DNA of 64,000 nucleotides from Abelmoschus esculentus (taxonomy: Eukaryota; Streptophyta; Magnoliopsida; Malvales; Malvaceae): assembly GCA_035048815.1 (NCBI GenBank), contig JAUCBN010000049.1, positions 7,075,501 through 7,139,500 of the forward strand, read 5' to 3'. The notes beneath the pieces were generated by a model. That model was given only the letters and a program-made list of their open reading frames with translations, was not told the origin of the DNA and ran no database searches. Below are positions 48,501-62,900 of the stretch, piece after piece (within the stretch, counting starts at the first letter, position 1; each line of letters opens with the position of its first letter). Position numbers and translations under genes: made by a program.

Positions 48501-50599
48501 TTTTCGATCGTTTTTTAGGGTTCATACCGTGCATGTCTAAATGGGCTTTCTAGTGAACCCATTCGAATTTTAACCGAGTCAAAAGTTCAAAATTTTAGTT
48601 TAAGTTGTATAATAAGGTTCAGAAGCCCATAATTAACTTTTTTTACCCAAAAAATTTTATTTAATATCATTTTCGATCGTTTTTTAGGGTTCATACCGTG
48701 CATGTCTAAATGGGCTTTCTAGTGAACCCATTCGAATTTTAACCGAGTCAAAAGTTCAAAATTTTAGTTTAAGCTGTTTAATAAGGTTCAGAAGCCCATA
48801 ATTAACTTTTTTTACCCAAAAAATTTGATTTAATATCATTTTCGATCGTTTTTTAGGGTTCATAGCGTGCATGTCTAAATGGGTTTTCTAGTAAACCCGT
48901 TCGAATTTTAACCGAGTCAAAAGTTCAAAATTTTAGTTTAAGCTGTATAATAAGGTTCAGAAGCCCATAATTAACTTTTTTTACACAAAAAATTTTATTT
49001 AATATCATTTTCGATCGTTTTTTAGGGTTCATACCGTGCATGTCTAAATGGGCTTTCTAGTGAACCCATTCGAATTTTAACCGAGTCAAAAGTTCAAAAT
49101 TTTAGTTTAAGCTGTATAATAAGGTTCAAACGCCTATAATTAACTTTATGTACCCAAAAAATTTGATTTAATATCTTTTTCGATCGTTTTTTAGGATTCA
49201 TAACGTGCATGTCTAAATAGGCTTTCTAGTAAACCCGTTCGAATTTTAACCGAGTAAAAAGTTCAAAATTTTAGTTTAAGCTGTATAATTAGGTTCAGAA
49301 GCCCATAATTAACTTTTTTTACCCAAAAAATTTTATTTAATATCATTTTCGATCGTTTTTTAGGGTTCATAGCGTGCATGTCTAAATGGGCTTTCTAGAA
49401 AACCCGTTCGAATTTTAACCGAGTCAAAAGTTCAAAATTTTAGTTTAATCTATATAATAAGATTCAGAAGCCCATAATTAACTTTTTTTACCCAAAAAAT
49501 TTGATTTAATATCTTTTTCGATCGTTTTTTAGGATTCATCACGTGCATGTCTAAATGGGCTTTCTAGTAAACCCGTTCAAATTTTAACCGAGTCAAAAGT
49601 TCAAAATTTTAGTTTAAGCTGCATACTAGGGTTCAGAAGCCCACAATTAACTTTTGTTACCCAAAAAATTTGATTTAATATCATTTTAGATCATTTTTTA
49701 GGGTTCATAGTGTGCATGTCTAAATGGGCTTTCTAGGAAACCCATTTGAATTTTAACCGAGTCAAAAGTTCAAAATTTTAGATTAAGCTGAATAATAAGG
49801 TTCAAAATCTCATAATTAACTTTTTTTACCCAAAAAATTTGATTTAATATCATTTTCCATCGTTTTTTAAGGTTCAGAGCGTGCATGTCTAAATAGGCTT
49901 TCTAGTGAACCCGTTCAAATTTTAACCGATTAAAAAGCTTAGAATTTGAGTTTAAGTTGTATAATTTGGTTCAAATGCCCATAATTAACTTTTTGTACCT
50001 AAAAAATTTGATTTAATATCATTTTCGATCGTTTTTTAGTGCTCAGAGCGTGCATGTCTAAATGGGCTTTCTAGTGAACCCGTTCGAATTTTAACCGAGT
50101 CAAAAATTCGAAATTTCAGTTTAAGCTGTATAATATGGTTCAAAAGCCCATAATTATCCTTTTTTACATAAAAAATTTGAATTAGTATCTTTTTCGATCG
50201 TTTTTTAGGGTTTAGAGCGTGCATGTCTAAATGGGATTTCTAGTGAACCCATTCGAATTTTAACCGATTAAAAAGTTCAGAATTTGAGTTTAAGTTGTAT
50301 AATTTGGTTCAAATGCCCATAATTAACTTTTCGTACCCAAAAAATTTGATTTAATATCATTTTGGATCATTTATTAGGGTTCATAGCGTGCATGTCTAAA
50401 TGGGCTTTCTAGTGAACCCGTTCGAATTTTAACCGAGTCAAAAGTTCAAAATTTTAGTTTAAGCTTTATAATAAGGTTCAAAAGCCCATAATTAACTTTT
50501 TTTACCCAAAAAATTTGATTTAATTTAATTTTTGATCGTTTTTTAGGTTTCATAGCGTGTATGTCTAAATGGGCTTTCTGGTGAACGCGTTCGAATTTT
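48501..50599 (+). repeat. Reshuffled satellite segment and return of type B monomers
   Basis: Up to about 49550 the same monomer kinds as in the 845-bp unit occur in another order, for example the AGGATTCATAACGTGC / AAATAGGC monomer at 49204, 1183 bp (seven monomers) after 48021. From 49930 type B monomers reappear after an absence of about 21 kb (49929, 50268). An oddly spelled AGTGCTCAGAGC start occurs near 50039. No block duplication is confined to this stretch. Confidence 0.75.
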
Positions 50600-52118
50600 A
50601 ACCGAGTCAAAAGTACAAAATTTTAGTTTAAGCCATATAATGAGGTTCAAAAGCCCATAATTAACGTTTTTTACCCAAAAAATTTGATTTAATATCATTT
50701 TCCATCGTTTTTTATGTTTCAGAGCGTGCATGTCTAAATAGGCTTTCTAGTGAACCCGTTCGAATTTTAACCGATTAAAAAGCTCAGAATTTGAGTTTAA
50801 GTTGTATAATTTTGTTCAAATGCCCATAATTAACTTTTTATACCCAAAAAATTTGATTGAATATCATTTTCGCTCATTTTTTAGGGTTCAGAGCGTGCAT
50901 GTCTAAATGGGCTTTCTAGTGAACCCGTTCAAATTTTAACCGAGTCAAAAATTCAAAATTTTAGTTTAGGCTGTATAATAAGGTTCAAAAGCCCATAATT
51001 AACCTTTTTTACCCAAAAAATTTGAATTAATATCTTTTTCTATCGTTTTTTAGGGTTTAGAGCGTGCATGTCTAAATGGGCTTTCTAGTGAACCCATTCA
51101 AATTTTAACCAATTAAACAGTTCAGAATTTGTGTTTAAGTTGTATAATTTGGTTCAAATGCCCATAATTAACTTTTCCTACCCAAAAAATTTGATTTAAT
51201 ATCATTTTGGATCATTTTTTAGGGTTCATAGCGTGCATGTCTAAATGGGCTTTCTAGTTAACCCGTTCGAATTTTAACCGAGTCAAAACTTCAAAACTTT
51301 AGTTTAAGCTGTATAATAAGGTTCAAAGCCCATAACTAAATTTTTTTACCCAAAAAATTTGATTTAATATCATTTTTGATTGCTTTTTAGGGTTCATAGC
51401 GTGCATGTCTAAATGGGCTTTCTAGTGAACCCGTTCGAATTTTAACCGAGTCAAAAGTTCAAAATTTTAGTTTAAGCCGTATAATAAGGTTCAAAAGCCC
51501 ATAATTAACGTTTTTTACCCAAAAAAATTGATTTAATATCATTTTCCATCGTTTTTTAAGGTTCAGAGCGTGCATGTCTGAATAGGCTTTCTAGTGAACC
51601 CGTTGGAATTTTAACAGTGTCAAAACTTCAAAATTTTAGTTTAAGCCTATTAATAAGGTTCAAAATCCCGTAATTAACTTTTTGTGCCAAAAAAATTTGA
51701 TTTAATATCATTTTCAATCGTTTTTAGGGTTCAAACCGTGCATGTCTAAATGGGCGTTCTAGTGAACCCGATCGAATTTTAACCGAGTCAGAAGTTCAAA
51801 ATTTTAGTTTAAGCTGTATAATAAGTTTCAAAAGCCCATAATTAACTTTTTGTACCCAAAAAATTTGATTTAATATCATTTTCGATCATTTTTTAGGGTA
51901 CAGAGCGTGCATGTCTAAATGGCCTTTCTAGTGAACCCGTTCAAATTTTAACCGAGTCGAAAATTCAAAATTTTAGTTTAAACTGTATAATAAGGTTCAA
52001 AAGCCCATAATTAACCTTTTTTACCCAAAAAATTTGAATTAATATCCTTTTCGATCGTTTTTTAGGGTTTAGAGCGTGCATGTCTAAATGGGCTTTCTAG
52101 TGAACACGTTCGAATTTT
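50600..52118 (+). repeat. 9-monomer higher-order unit, copy 1 (1519 bp)
   Basis: Starts at the monomer with AAGTACAAAA and AAGCCATATAATGAGG and runs through two type B monomers (50772, 51111), a GATTGCTTTTTAGG monomer, a CCCGTTGGAATTTTAACAGTG / AGCCTATTAATAAGG monomer, a GGGCGTTCTAG / CCCGATCG monomer, and a GGGTACAGAGC monomer. The whole order repeats after 1519 bp (for instance TGCTTTTT at 51381 and 52900). Confidence 0.93.
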
Positions 52119-53640
52119 AACCGAGTCAAAAGTACAAAATTTTAGTTTAAGCCATATAATGAGGTTCAAAAGCCCATAATTAACGTTTTTTACCCAAAAA
52201 ATTTGATTTAATATCATTTTCCATCGTTTTTTAAGTTTCAGAGCGTGCATGTCTAAATAGGCTTTCTAGTGAACCCGTTCGAATTTTAACCGATTAAAAA
52301 GCTCAGAATTTGAGTTTAAGTTGTATAATTTTGTTCAAATGCCCATAATTAACTTTTTATACCCAAAAAATTTGATTGAATATCATTTTCGCTCATTTTT
52401 TAGGGTTCAGAGCGTGCATGTCTAAATGGGCTTTCTAGTGAACCCGTTCAAATTTTAACCGAGTCAAAAATTCAAAATTTTAGTTTAGGCTGTATAATAA
52501 GGTTCAAAAGCCCATAATTAACCTTTTTTACCCAAAAAATTTGAATTAATATCTTTTTCTATCGTTTTTTAGGGTTTAGAGCGTGCATGTCTAAATGGGC
52601 TTTCTAGTGAACCCATTCAAATTTTAACCAATTAAACAGTTCAGAATTTGTGTTTAAGTTGTATAATTTGGTTCAAATGCCCATAATTAACTTTTCCTAC
52701 CCAAAAAATTTGATTTAATATCATTTTGGATCATTTTTTAGGGTTCATAGCGTGCATGTCTAAATGGGCTTTCTAGTTAACCCGTTCGAATTTTAACCGA
52801 GTCAAAACTTCAAAACTTTAGTTTAAGCTGTATAATAAGGTTCAAAGCCCATAACTAAATTTTTTTACCCAAAAAATTTGATTTAATATCATTTTTGATT
52901 GCTTTTTAGGGTTCATAGCGTGCATGTCTAAATGGGCTTTCTAGTGAACCCGTTCGAATTTTAACCGAGTCAAAAGTTCAAAATTTTAGTTTAAGCCGTA
53001 TAATAAGGTTCAAAAGCCCATAATTAACGTTTTTTACCCAAAAAAATTGATTTAATATCATTTTCCATCGTTTTTTAAGGTTCAGAGCGTGCATGTCTGA
53101 ATAGGCTTTCTAGTGAACCCGTTGGAATTTTAACAGTGTCAAAACTTCAAAATTTTAGTTTAAGCCTATTAATAAGGTTCAAAATCCCGTAATTAACTTT
53201 TTGTGCCAAAAAAATTTGATTTAATATCATTTTCAATCGTTTTTAGGGTTCAAACCGTGCATGTCTAAATGGGCGTTCTAGTGAACCCGATCGAATTTTA
53301 ACCGAGTCAGAAGTTCAAAATTTTAGTTTAAGCTGTATAATAAGTTTCAAAAGCCCATAATTAACTTTTTGTACCCAAAAAATTTGATTTAATATCATTT
53401 TCGATCATTTTTTAGGGTACAGAGCGTGCATGTCTAAATGGCCTTTCTAGTGAACCCGTTCAAATTTTAACCGAGTCGAAAATTCAAAATTTTAGTTTAA
53501 ACTGTATAATAAGGTTCAAAAGCCCATAATTAGCCTTTTTTACCCAAAAAATTTGAATTAATATCCTTTTCGATCGTTTTTTAGGGTTTAGAGCGTGCAT
53601 GTCTAAATGGGCTTTCTAGTGAACACGTTCGAATTTTAAC
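52119..53640 (+). repeat. 9-monomer higher-order unit, copy 2
   Basis: Adjacent copy of 50600-52118. Differences noticed by eye are few: AAGTTTCAG near 52232 for ATGTTTCAG, ATTAGCC near 53530 for ATTAACC, and the start of the unit. The match stops near 53650, where AAGTTCAAAA replaces AAGTACAAAA. The level of identity again suggests a very recent duplication or an assembly duplication. Confidence 0.93.
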
Positions 53641-55099
53641 CGAGTCAAAAGTTCAAAATTTTAGTTTAAGCCGTATAATAAGGTTTAAAATCCCATAATT
53701 AACGTTTTTTACCCAAAAAATTTGATTTAATATCTTTTTCCATCGTTTTTTAAGGTTCAGAGCGTGCATGTCTAAATAGGCTTTCTAGTGAACCCGTTCG
53801 AATTTTAACCGATTAAAAAGCTCAGAATTTGAGTTTAAGTTGTATAATTTGGTTCAAATGCCCATAATTAACTTTTTGTACCCAAAAATTTTGATTTAAT
53901 ATCATTTTCGATCATTTTTTAGGGTTCAGAGCGTGCATGTCTAAATGGGCTTTCTAGTGAACCCGTTCAAGTTTTAACCGAGTCAAAAATTCAAAATTTT
54001 AGTTTAAGCTGTATAATAAGGTTCAAAAGCCCATAATTAACTTTTTTTACCCAAAAAATTTGATTTTATTTCATTTTTGATCATTTTTTAGGTTTCATAG
54101 CGTGTATGTCTAAATGAGCTTTCTAGTGAACCCGTTCGAATTTGACCCGACTAAAAGTTCAAAATTTTAGTTTAAGCTGTATAATAAGGTTCAAAAGCCC
54201 ATAATTAACTTTTTTTACCCAAAAAATTTGATTTAATATCTTTTTCGATCGTTTTTTAGGGTTCATAACAGGCATGTCTAAATGGGCTTTCTAGTGAACC
54301 CGTTGGAATTTTAACAGAGTCAAAACTTCAAAATTTTAGTTTAAGCCTATTAATAAGGTTCAAAATCCCATAATTAACTTTTTGTACCAAAAAAATTTGA
54401 TTTAATATAATTTTCAATCGTTTTTAGGGTTCAAACCGTGCATGTCTAAATGGGCGTTCTAGTGAACCCGATCGAATTTTAACCGACTAAAAGTTCAAAA
54501 TTTTAGTTTAAGCTGTATAATAAGGTTCAAAAGCCCATATTTAACTTTTTTTACCCAAAAAATTTGATTTAATATCTTTTTCGATCGTTTTTTAGGGTTC
54601 ATAACAGGCATGTCTAAATGGGCTTTCTAGTGAACCCGTTGGAATTTTAACAGAGTCAAAACTTCAAAATTTTAGTTTAAGCCTATTAATAAGGTTCAAA
54701 ATCCCATAGTTAACTTTTTGTACCAAAAAAATTTGATTTAATATCATTTTCAATCGTTTTTAGGGTTCAAACCGTGCATGTCTAAATGGGCGTTCTAGTG
54801 AACCCGATCGAATTTTAACCGAGTAAGAAGTTCAAAGTTTTAGTTTAAGCTGTATAATACGTTTCGAAAGCCCATAATTAACTTTTTGTACCCAAAAAAT
54901 TTGATTTAATATCATTTTCGATCGTTTTTTAGGGTTCATACCGTGCATGTCTAATTGGGCTTTCTAGTGAACCCGTTCGAATTTTAACCGAGTCAAAAGT
55001 TCAAAATTTTAGTTTAAGCTGTATAATAAGGTTCAAAAGCCCATAATTAATTTTTTTACCCAAAAAATTTGATTTAATATCTTTTTCGATCGTTTTTTA
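53641..55099 (+). repeat. Satellite segment with a 2-monomer direct repeat (336 bp)
   Basis: The AACAGGCATG / CCCGTTGGAATTTTAACAGAG monomer followed by the CAAACCGTGC / GGGCGTTCTAG / CCCGATCG monomer occurs twice, with the ACAGG marker at 54268 and 54604. These dimers are diverged relatives of two neighbouring monomers of the 1519-bp unit. The remaining monomers are type A plus one type B (53811). Confidence 0.85.
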
Positions 55100-57490
55100 G
55101 GGTTTAGAGCGTGCATGTCTAAATGGGCTTTCTAGTGAACCTATTCGAATTTTAATAGATTAAAAAGTTCAAAATTTTATTTTAAGTTGTATAATTTGGT
55201 TCAAATGCCCATAATTAACTTTTCGTACCCAAAAAATTTTATTTAATATCATTTTGGATCATTTCTTAGGGTTCATAGCGTGCATGTCTAAATGGGCTTT
55301 CTAGTGAACCCGTTCGAATTTTAACCGAGTAAAAAGTTCAAAATTTTAGTTTAAGCTGTATAATAAGGTTGAAAAGTCCATAATTAACTTTTTCTACCCA
55401 AAAAATTTGATTTAATTTCATATTTGATCGTTTTTTAGGTTGCATAGCGTGTATGTCTAAATGGGCTTTCTAGTGAACCCGTTCGAATTTTAACCGACTA
55501 AAAGTTCAAAATTTTAGATTAAGCTGTATAATAAGGTTCAAGAGCCCATAATTAACTTTTTTTTACACAAAAAATTTGATTTAATATAATTTTCCATCTT
55601 TTTTTAGGGTTTATAGCGTGCATGTCTATATGGGCTTTCTAGTGAACCCGTTAGGAATTTTAACCGAGTCAAAAGTTCAAATTTTTAATTTAAGCTGTAT
55701 AATAAGGTTCAAAGCCCATAATTAAATTTTTATACCCAAAAAATTTGATTTAATATCATTTTCGATCGTTTTTTAGGGTTCATAGCGTGCATGTCTAAAT
55801 GGGCTTTCTAGTAAACCCGTTCGAATTTTAACCGAGTCAAAAGTTCAAAATTTTAGTTTAAGCTGTATAATAAGGTTCAAAATCCCATAATTAACTTTTT
55901 TTACACAAAAAATTTGATTTAATATCATTTTCCATCTTTTTTTAGGGTTCATAGCGTGCATGTCTAAATAGGCTTTCTAGTGAACCCGTTCGAATTTTAA
56001 CCAATTAAAAAGCTCAGAATTTGAGTTTAAGTTGTATAATTTGGTTCAAATGCCCATAATTAACTTTTTGTACCCAAAAAATTTGATTGAATATCATTTT
56101 CGATCATTTTTAGGGTTCAGAGCGTGCATCTTTAAATGGGCTTTCTAGTGAACCCGTTCAAATTTTAACCGAGTCAAAAATTCAAAATTTTAGTTTAAGA
56201 TGTATAATAAGGTTCAAAAGCCCATAATTAACCTTTTTTACCCAAAAAATTTGAATTAATATCTTTTTCGATCGTTTTTTAGGGTTTAGAGCGTGCATGT
56301 CTAAATGGGCTTTCTAGTGAACCCATTCGAATTTTAACAGATTAAAAAGTTCAAAATTTTATTTTAAGTTGTATAATTTGGTTCAAATGCCCATAATTAA
56401 CTTTTTGTACCCAAAAAATTTGATTTAATATCATTTTGGATCATTTTTTAGGGTTCATAGCGTGCATGTCTAAATGGGCTTTCTAGTGAACCCGTTCGAA
56501 TTTTAACCGAGTAAAAAGTTCAAAATTTTAGTTTAAGCTGTATAATAAGGTTGAAAAGTCCATAATTAACTTTTTCTACCCAAAAAATTTGATTTAATTT
56601 CATATTTGATCGTTTTTTAGGTTGCATAGCGTGTATGTCTAAATGGGCTTTCTAGTGAACCCGTTCGAATTTTAACCGACTAAAAGTTTAAAATTTTAGA
56701 TTAAGCTGTATAATAAGGTTCAAGAGCCCATAATTAACTTTTTTTTACACAAAAAATTTGATTTAATATAATTTTCCATCTTTTTTTAGGGTTTATAGCG
56801 TGCATGTCTATATGGGCTTTCTAGTGAACCGGTTAGGAATTTTAACCGAGTCAAAAGTTCAAAATTTTAATTTAAGCTGTATAATAAGGTTCAAAGCCCA
56901 TAATTAAATTTTTATACCCAAAAAATTTGATTTAATATCATTTTCGATCGTTTTTTAGGGTTCATAGCGTGCATGTCTAAATGGGCTTTCTAGTAAACCC
57001 GTTCGAATTTTAACCGAGTCAAAAGTTCAAAATTTTAGTTTAAGTTGTATAATAAGGTTCAAAATCCCATAATTAACTTTTTTTTACACAAAAAATTTGA
57101 TTTAATATCATTTTCCATCTTTTTTTAGGGTTCATAGCGTGCATGTCTAAATAGGCTTTCTAGTGAACCCGTTCGAATTTTAACCGATTAAAAAGCTCAG
57201 AATTTGAGTTTAAGTTGTATAATTTGGTTCAAATGCCCATAATTAACTTTTTGTACCCAAAAAATTTGATTTAATATCATTTTCGATCATTTTTAGGGTT
57301 CAGAGCGTGCATCTTTAAATGGGCTTTCTAGTGAACCCGTTCAAATTTTAACCGAGTCAAAAATTCAAAAATTTAGTTTAAGCTGTATAATAAGGTTCAA
57401 AAGCCCATAATTAACCTTTTTTACCCCAAAAATTTGAATTAATATCTTTTTCGATCGTTTTTTAGGGTTTAGAGCATGCATGTCTAAATG
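55100..57490 (+). repeat. 7-monomer unit in two adjacent copies (period 1182 bp)
   Basis: Copies lie at about 55100-56290 and 56291-57490. The one-base-longer TTAGGAATTTT variant at 55651 and 56833, the GGTTGCATAGC monomer, GGTTGAAAAGTCC, the CTATATGGG monomer, TTTTTATACCC and GCATCTTTAAATG all recur in order. Each copy has type B-like monomers two positions apart. Differences seen include GAACCGG near 56829 for GAACCCG, and the first monomer (AATAGATT versus AACAGATT). Confidence 0.9.
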
Positions 57491-59980
57491 GGCTTTCTAG
57501 TGAACCCATTCGAATTTTAACCGATTAAAAAGTTCAGAATTTGAGTTTAAGATGTATAATTTGGTTCAAATGCCCATAATTAACTTTTCGTACCCAAAAA
57601 ATTTGATTTAATATCATTTTGGATCATTTTTTAGGGTTCACAGCGTGCATGTCTATATGGGCTTTCGAGTGAACCTGTTCGAATTTTAACCGAGTCAAAA
57701 GTTCAAAATTTTAGTTTAAGCTGTATAATAAGGTTCAAAAGTCCATAATTTACTTTTTGTACCCAAAAAATTTGATTTAATATCATTTTCCATCCTTTTT
57801 AGGGTTCAGAGCGTGCATGTCTAAATGGGCTTTCTAGTGAACCCGTTCGAATTTTAACCGAGTCAAAAGTTCAAACTTTTAGTTTAAGCCGTATAATATG
57901 GTTCAAAAGCCCATAATTAACGTTTTTACCCAAAAAATTTGATTTAATATCATTTTCGATCATTTTTTAGGGTTCATAGCGTGCATGTCTAAGTGGGCTT
58001 TCTAGTAAACCCTTTCGAATTTTAACCGAGTCAAAAGTTCAAAATTTTAGTTTAAGCTGTATAATAAGGTTCAAAAGTCCATAATTAACTTTTTTTACCC
58101 AAAAAATTTGATTTAATTTCATTTTTGATCGTTCTTTAGGTTTAATAGCGTGTATGTCTAAATGGGCTTTCTAGTGAACCCGTTCGAATTTTAACCGACT
58201 AAAAGTTCAAAATTTTAGTTTAAGCTGTATAATAAGGTTCAAAAGCCCATAATTAACTTTTTTTACCCAAAAAATTTGATTTAATATCATTTTGGATATT
58301 TTTTAGGGTTCATAGCGTGCATCTCTAAATGGGCTTTCTAGTGAACCCGTTCGAATTTTAACCGAGTCAAAAATTCAAAAATTTAGTTTAAGCTGTATAA
58401 TAAGGTTCAAAAGCCCATAATTAACCTTTTTTACCCAAAAAATTTGAATTAATATCTTTTTCGATCGTTTTTTAGGGTTTAGAGCATGCATGTCTAAATG
58501 GGCTTTCTAGTGAACCCATTCGAATTTTAACCGATTAAAAAGTTCAAAATTTGAGTTTGAGTTGTATAATTTGGTTCAAATGCCCATAATTAACTTTTCG
58601 TACCCAAAAAATTTGATTTAATATCATTTTGGATCATTTTTTAGAGTTCACAGCGTGCATGTCTAAATGGGCTTTCTAGTGAACCCGTTCGAATTTTAAC
58701 CGAGTCAAAAGTTAAAAATTTTAGTTTAAGCTGTATAATAAGGTTCAAAAGTCCATAATTAACTTTTTTTACCCAAAAAATTTGATTTAATTTCATTTTT
58801 GATCGTTCTTTAGGTTTCATAGCGTGTATGTCTAAATGGGCTTTCTAGTGAACCCGTTCGAATTTTAACCCACTAAAAGTTCAAAATTTTAGTTTAAGCT
58901 GTATAATAAGGCTCAAAAGCACAATATTAACTTTTTTTACCCAAAAAATTTGATTTAATATCATTTTGGATATTTTTTAGGGTTCATAGCGTGCATGTCT
59001 AAATGGGCTTTCTAGTGAACCCGTTCGAATTTTAACCGAGTCAAAAGTTCAAAATTTTAGTTTAAGCTGTATAATAAGGTTCAAAAGTCCATAATTAACT
59101 TTTTTTACCCAAAAAATTTGATTTAATTTCATTTTTGATCGTTCTTTAGGTTTCATAGCGTGTATGTCTAAATGGGCTTTCTAGTGAACCCGTTCGAATT
59201 TTAACCGACTAAAAGTTCAAAATTTTAGTTTAAGCTGTATAATAAGGCTCAAAAGCACAATATTAACTTTTTTTACCCAAAAAATTTGATTTAATATCAT
59301 TTTGGATATTTTTTAGGGTTCATAGCGTGCATGTCTAAATGGGCTTTCTAGTGAACCCGTTCGAATTTTAACCGAGTCAAAAGTTCAAAATTTTAGTCTA
59401 AGCTGTATGATAAGGTTCAAAAGTCCATAATTAACTTTTTTTACCCAAAAAATTTGATTTAATTTCATTTTTGGTCGTTCTTTAGGTTTCATAGCGTGTA
59501 TGTCTAAATGGGCTTTCTAGTGAACCCGTTCGAATTTTAACCGACTAAAAGTTCAAAATTTTAGTTTAAGCTGTATAATATGGTTCAAAAGCCCATAATT
59601 AACTTTTTTTACCCAAAAAATTTGATTTAATATCTTTTTCGATCGTTTTTTAGGGTTCATAACGTGCATGTCTAAATGGGCTTTCTAGTGAACCCGTTGG
59701 AATTTTAACCGAGTCAAAAGTTCAAAATTTTAGTTTAAGCCGTATAATAAGGTTCAAAATCCCATAATTAACTTTTTGTACCAAAAAAATTAGATTTAAT
59801 ATCATTTTAAATCGTTTTTAGGGTTCATACCGTGCATGTCTAAATGGGCTTTCTAGTGAACCCGTTCAAATTTTAACCGAGTCAAAAATTCAAAATTTTA
59901 GTTTAAGCTGTATAATAAGGTTCAAAAGCTCATAATTAACCTTTTTTACCCAAAAAATTTGAATTAATATCTTTTTCGAT
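57491..59980 (+). repeat. Dimer-based satellite segment (336-bp unit, about three copies)
   Basis: The ATTTTTGATCGTTCTTTAGG spelling (TTCTTT instead of TTTTTT) occurs near 58131, 58805, 59141 and 59477 (GGTCG in the last), and the GGATATTTTTTAGG monomer alternates with it, giving a 336-bp dimer from about 58640 to 59640. The AAGCACAATATTAAC variant is shared by two dimers. Before 58640 the same kinds occur in a looser order with type B monomers near 57521 and 58531. Confidence 0.85.
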
Positions 59981-62900
59981 CGTTTTTTAGGGTTTAGAGC
60001 GTGCATGTCTAAATGGGCTTTCTAGTGAACCCGTTCGAATTTTATCCGAGTCAAAAGCTCAAAATTTTAGTTTAATCTGTATAAAAAGGTTCAAAAGCAT
60101 ATAATTAACTTTTTTAACCAAAAAATTTGATTTAATATCATTTTCGATCGTTTTTTAGGGTTCACAGCGTGCGTGTCTAAATGGGCTTTCTTGTGAACCA
60201 GTTCGAATTTCAACCGAGTCAAAAGTTCAAAATTTTAGTTTAAGATGTATAATAAGGTTCAAAATCCCATAATTAACTTTTTTTACCCAAAAAATTTGAT
60301 TTAATATCATTTTTGATCGTTTTTTAGGGTTCATAGCGTGCATGTCTAAATGGGCTTTCTAGTAAACCCGTTCGAATTTTAACAGAGTCAAAAGTTCAAA
60401 ATTTTAGTTTAAGCTGTATAATAGGGTTCAAAAGCCCATAATTAACTTTTTTTACCAAAATAATTTGATTTAATATCATTTTCGATTGTTTTTTAGGGTT
60501 CATAGCGTGCATGTCTAAATGGGCTTTCTAGTAAACCCGTTCGAATTTTAACAGAGTCAAAAGTTCAAAATTTTAGTTTAAGTTGTATAATAAGGTTCAA
60601 AATCACATATTAACTTTTTTTTACACAAAAAATTTGATTTAGTATCATTTCCATCTTTTTTTAGTTTTCATAGCGTGCATGTCTAAATGGGCTTTCTAGT
60701 GAACCCGTTCGAATTTTATCCGAGTCAAAAGCTCAAAATTTTAGTTTAATCTGTATAAAAAGGTTCAAAAGCATATAATTAACTTTTTTAACCAAAAAAT
60801 TTGATTTAATATCATTTTCGATCGTTTTTTAGGGTTCATAGCGTGCATGTCTAAATGGGCTTTCTAGTGAACCCGTTCGAATTTTAACCGAGTCAAAAGT
60901 TCAAAATATTAGTTTAAGGTGTATAATAATGTTCAAAAGCCCATAATTAACTTTTTTTACCCAAAAAATTTGATTTAATATCTTTTTAGATCATTTTTTA
61001 GGGTTCATAACGTGCATGTCTAAATGGGCTTTCTAGTGAACCCGTTCGAATTTTAACCGACTCAAAAGTTCAAAATTTTAGTTTAAGCTGTATAATAAGG
61101 TTCAAAAGCCCATAATTAACTATTTTTACCCAAAAAATTTGATCTAACATCATTTTCGATCGTTTTTTAGGTTTCATATCGTGTATGTCTAAATGGGCTT
61201 TCTAGTGAACCCGTTTGAATTTTAACCGAGTCAAAAGTTCAAAGTTTTAGTTTAAGCTGTATAATAAGGTTCAAAAGCCCATAATTAACTTTTTTACCCA
61301 AAAAATTTGATTTAATATCATTTTCGATCGTTTTTTAGGGTTCAGAGCGTGCATGTCTAAATGGGCTTTCTAGTAAACCCGTTCGAGTTTTAACCGAGTC
61401 AAAAGTTCAAAATTTTAGTTTAAGCTGTATAATAAGGTTCAAAATCACATAATTAACTTTTTTTTACTCAAAAAATTTGATTTAATATCATTTTCCATCT
61501 TTCTTTAGGGTTCATAGCGTGCATGTCTAAATGGGCTTTCTAGTGAACCCGTTCGAATTTTATCCGAGTCAAAAGCTCAAAATTTTAGTTTAATCTGTAT
61601 AAAAATGCTCAAAAGCATATAATTAACTTTTTTAACCAAAAAATTTGATTTAATATCATTTTCGATAGTTTTTTAGGGTTCATAGCGTGCATGTCTAAAT
61701 GGGCTTTTTAGTGAACCCGTTCGAATTTTAACCGAGTTAAAAGTTCAAAATTTTAGTTTAAGCTGTATAATAAGGTTCAAAATCACATAATTAACTTTTT
61801 TTTACACAAAAAATTTGATTTAGCATCTTTTCCATCTTTCTTTAGGGTTCATAGCGTGCATGTCTAAATGGGCTTTCTAGTGAACCCGTTCGAATTTTAT
61901 CCGAGTCAAAAGCTCAAAATTTTAGTTTAATCTGTATAAAAAGGTTCAAAAGCATATAATTAACTTTTTTAACCAAAAAATTTGATTTAATATCATTTTC
62001 GATCGTTTTTTAGGGTTCATAGCGCGCATGTCTAAATGGGCTTTCTAATGAACCCGTTCGAATTTTAACCGAGTCAAAAGTTCAAAATATTAGTTTAAGT
62101 TGTATAATAATGTTTAAAAGCCCATAATTAACTTTTTTTACCCAAAAAATTTGATTTAATATCATTTTCTATCATTTTTTAGGGTTCATAGCGTGCATGT
62201 CTAAATGGGCTTTCTAGTGAACCTGTTTGAATTTTAACCGATTAAAAAGCTCAGAATTTGAGTTTAAGTTGTATAATTTGGTTCAAATGACCATAATTAA
62301 CTTTTTTTATCCAAAAAAATTTAATTTAATATCATTTTTGATCGTTTTTTAGGGTTCAGAGTGTGCATGTGTAAATTGGCTTTCTAGTGAACCCGTTCGA
62401 ATTTTAACCGAGTCAAAAGTTCAAACTTTTAGTTTAAGTTGTATAATAAGGTTTAAAAGCCCATAATTAACTTTTTTTACCCAAAAAATTTGATTTAATA
62501 TATTTTTTGATCGTTTTTTAGGGTTCATAACGTGCATGTCTAAATGGGCTTTCTAGTGAACCCGTTCGAATTTTAACCGACTCAAAAGTTCAAAATGTTA
62601 GTTTAAGCTGTATAAAAAGGTTCAAAAGCCCATAATTAACTATTTTTACCCAAAAAATTTGATCTAATATTGTTTTCGATCGTTTTTTAGGTTTCATATC
62701 GTGTATGTCTAAATGGGCTTTGTAGTGAACCCGTTCGAATTTTAACCGAGTCAAAAGTTCAAAGTTTTAGTTTAAGTTGTATAATAAGGTTCAAAAGCCC
62801 ATAATTAACTTTTTTACCCAAAAAATTTGATTTAATATCATTTTCGATCGTTTTTTAGGGTTCAGAGCGTGCATGTCTAAATGGGCTTTCTAGTAAACCC

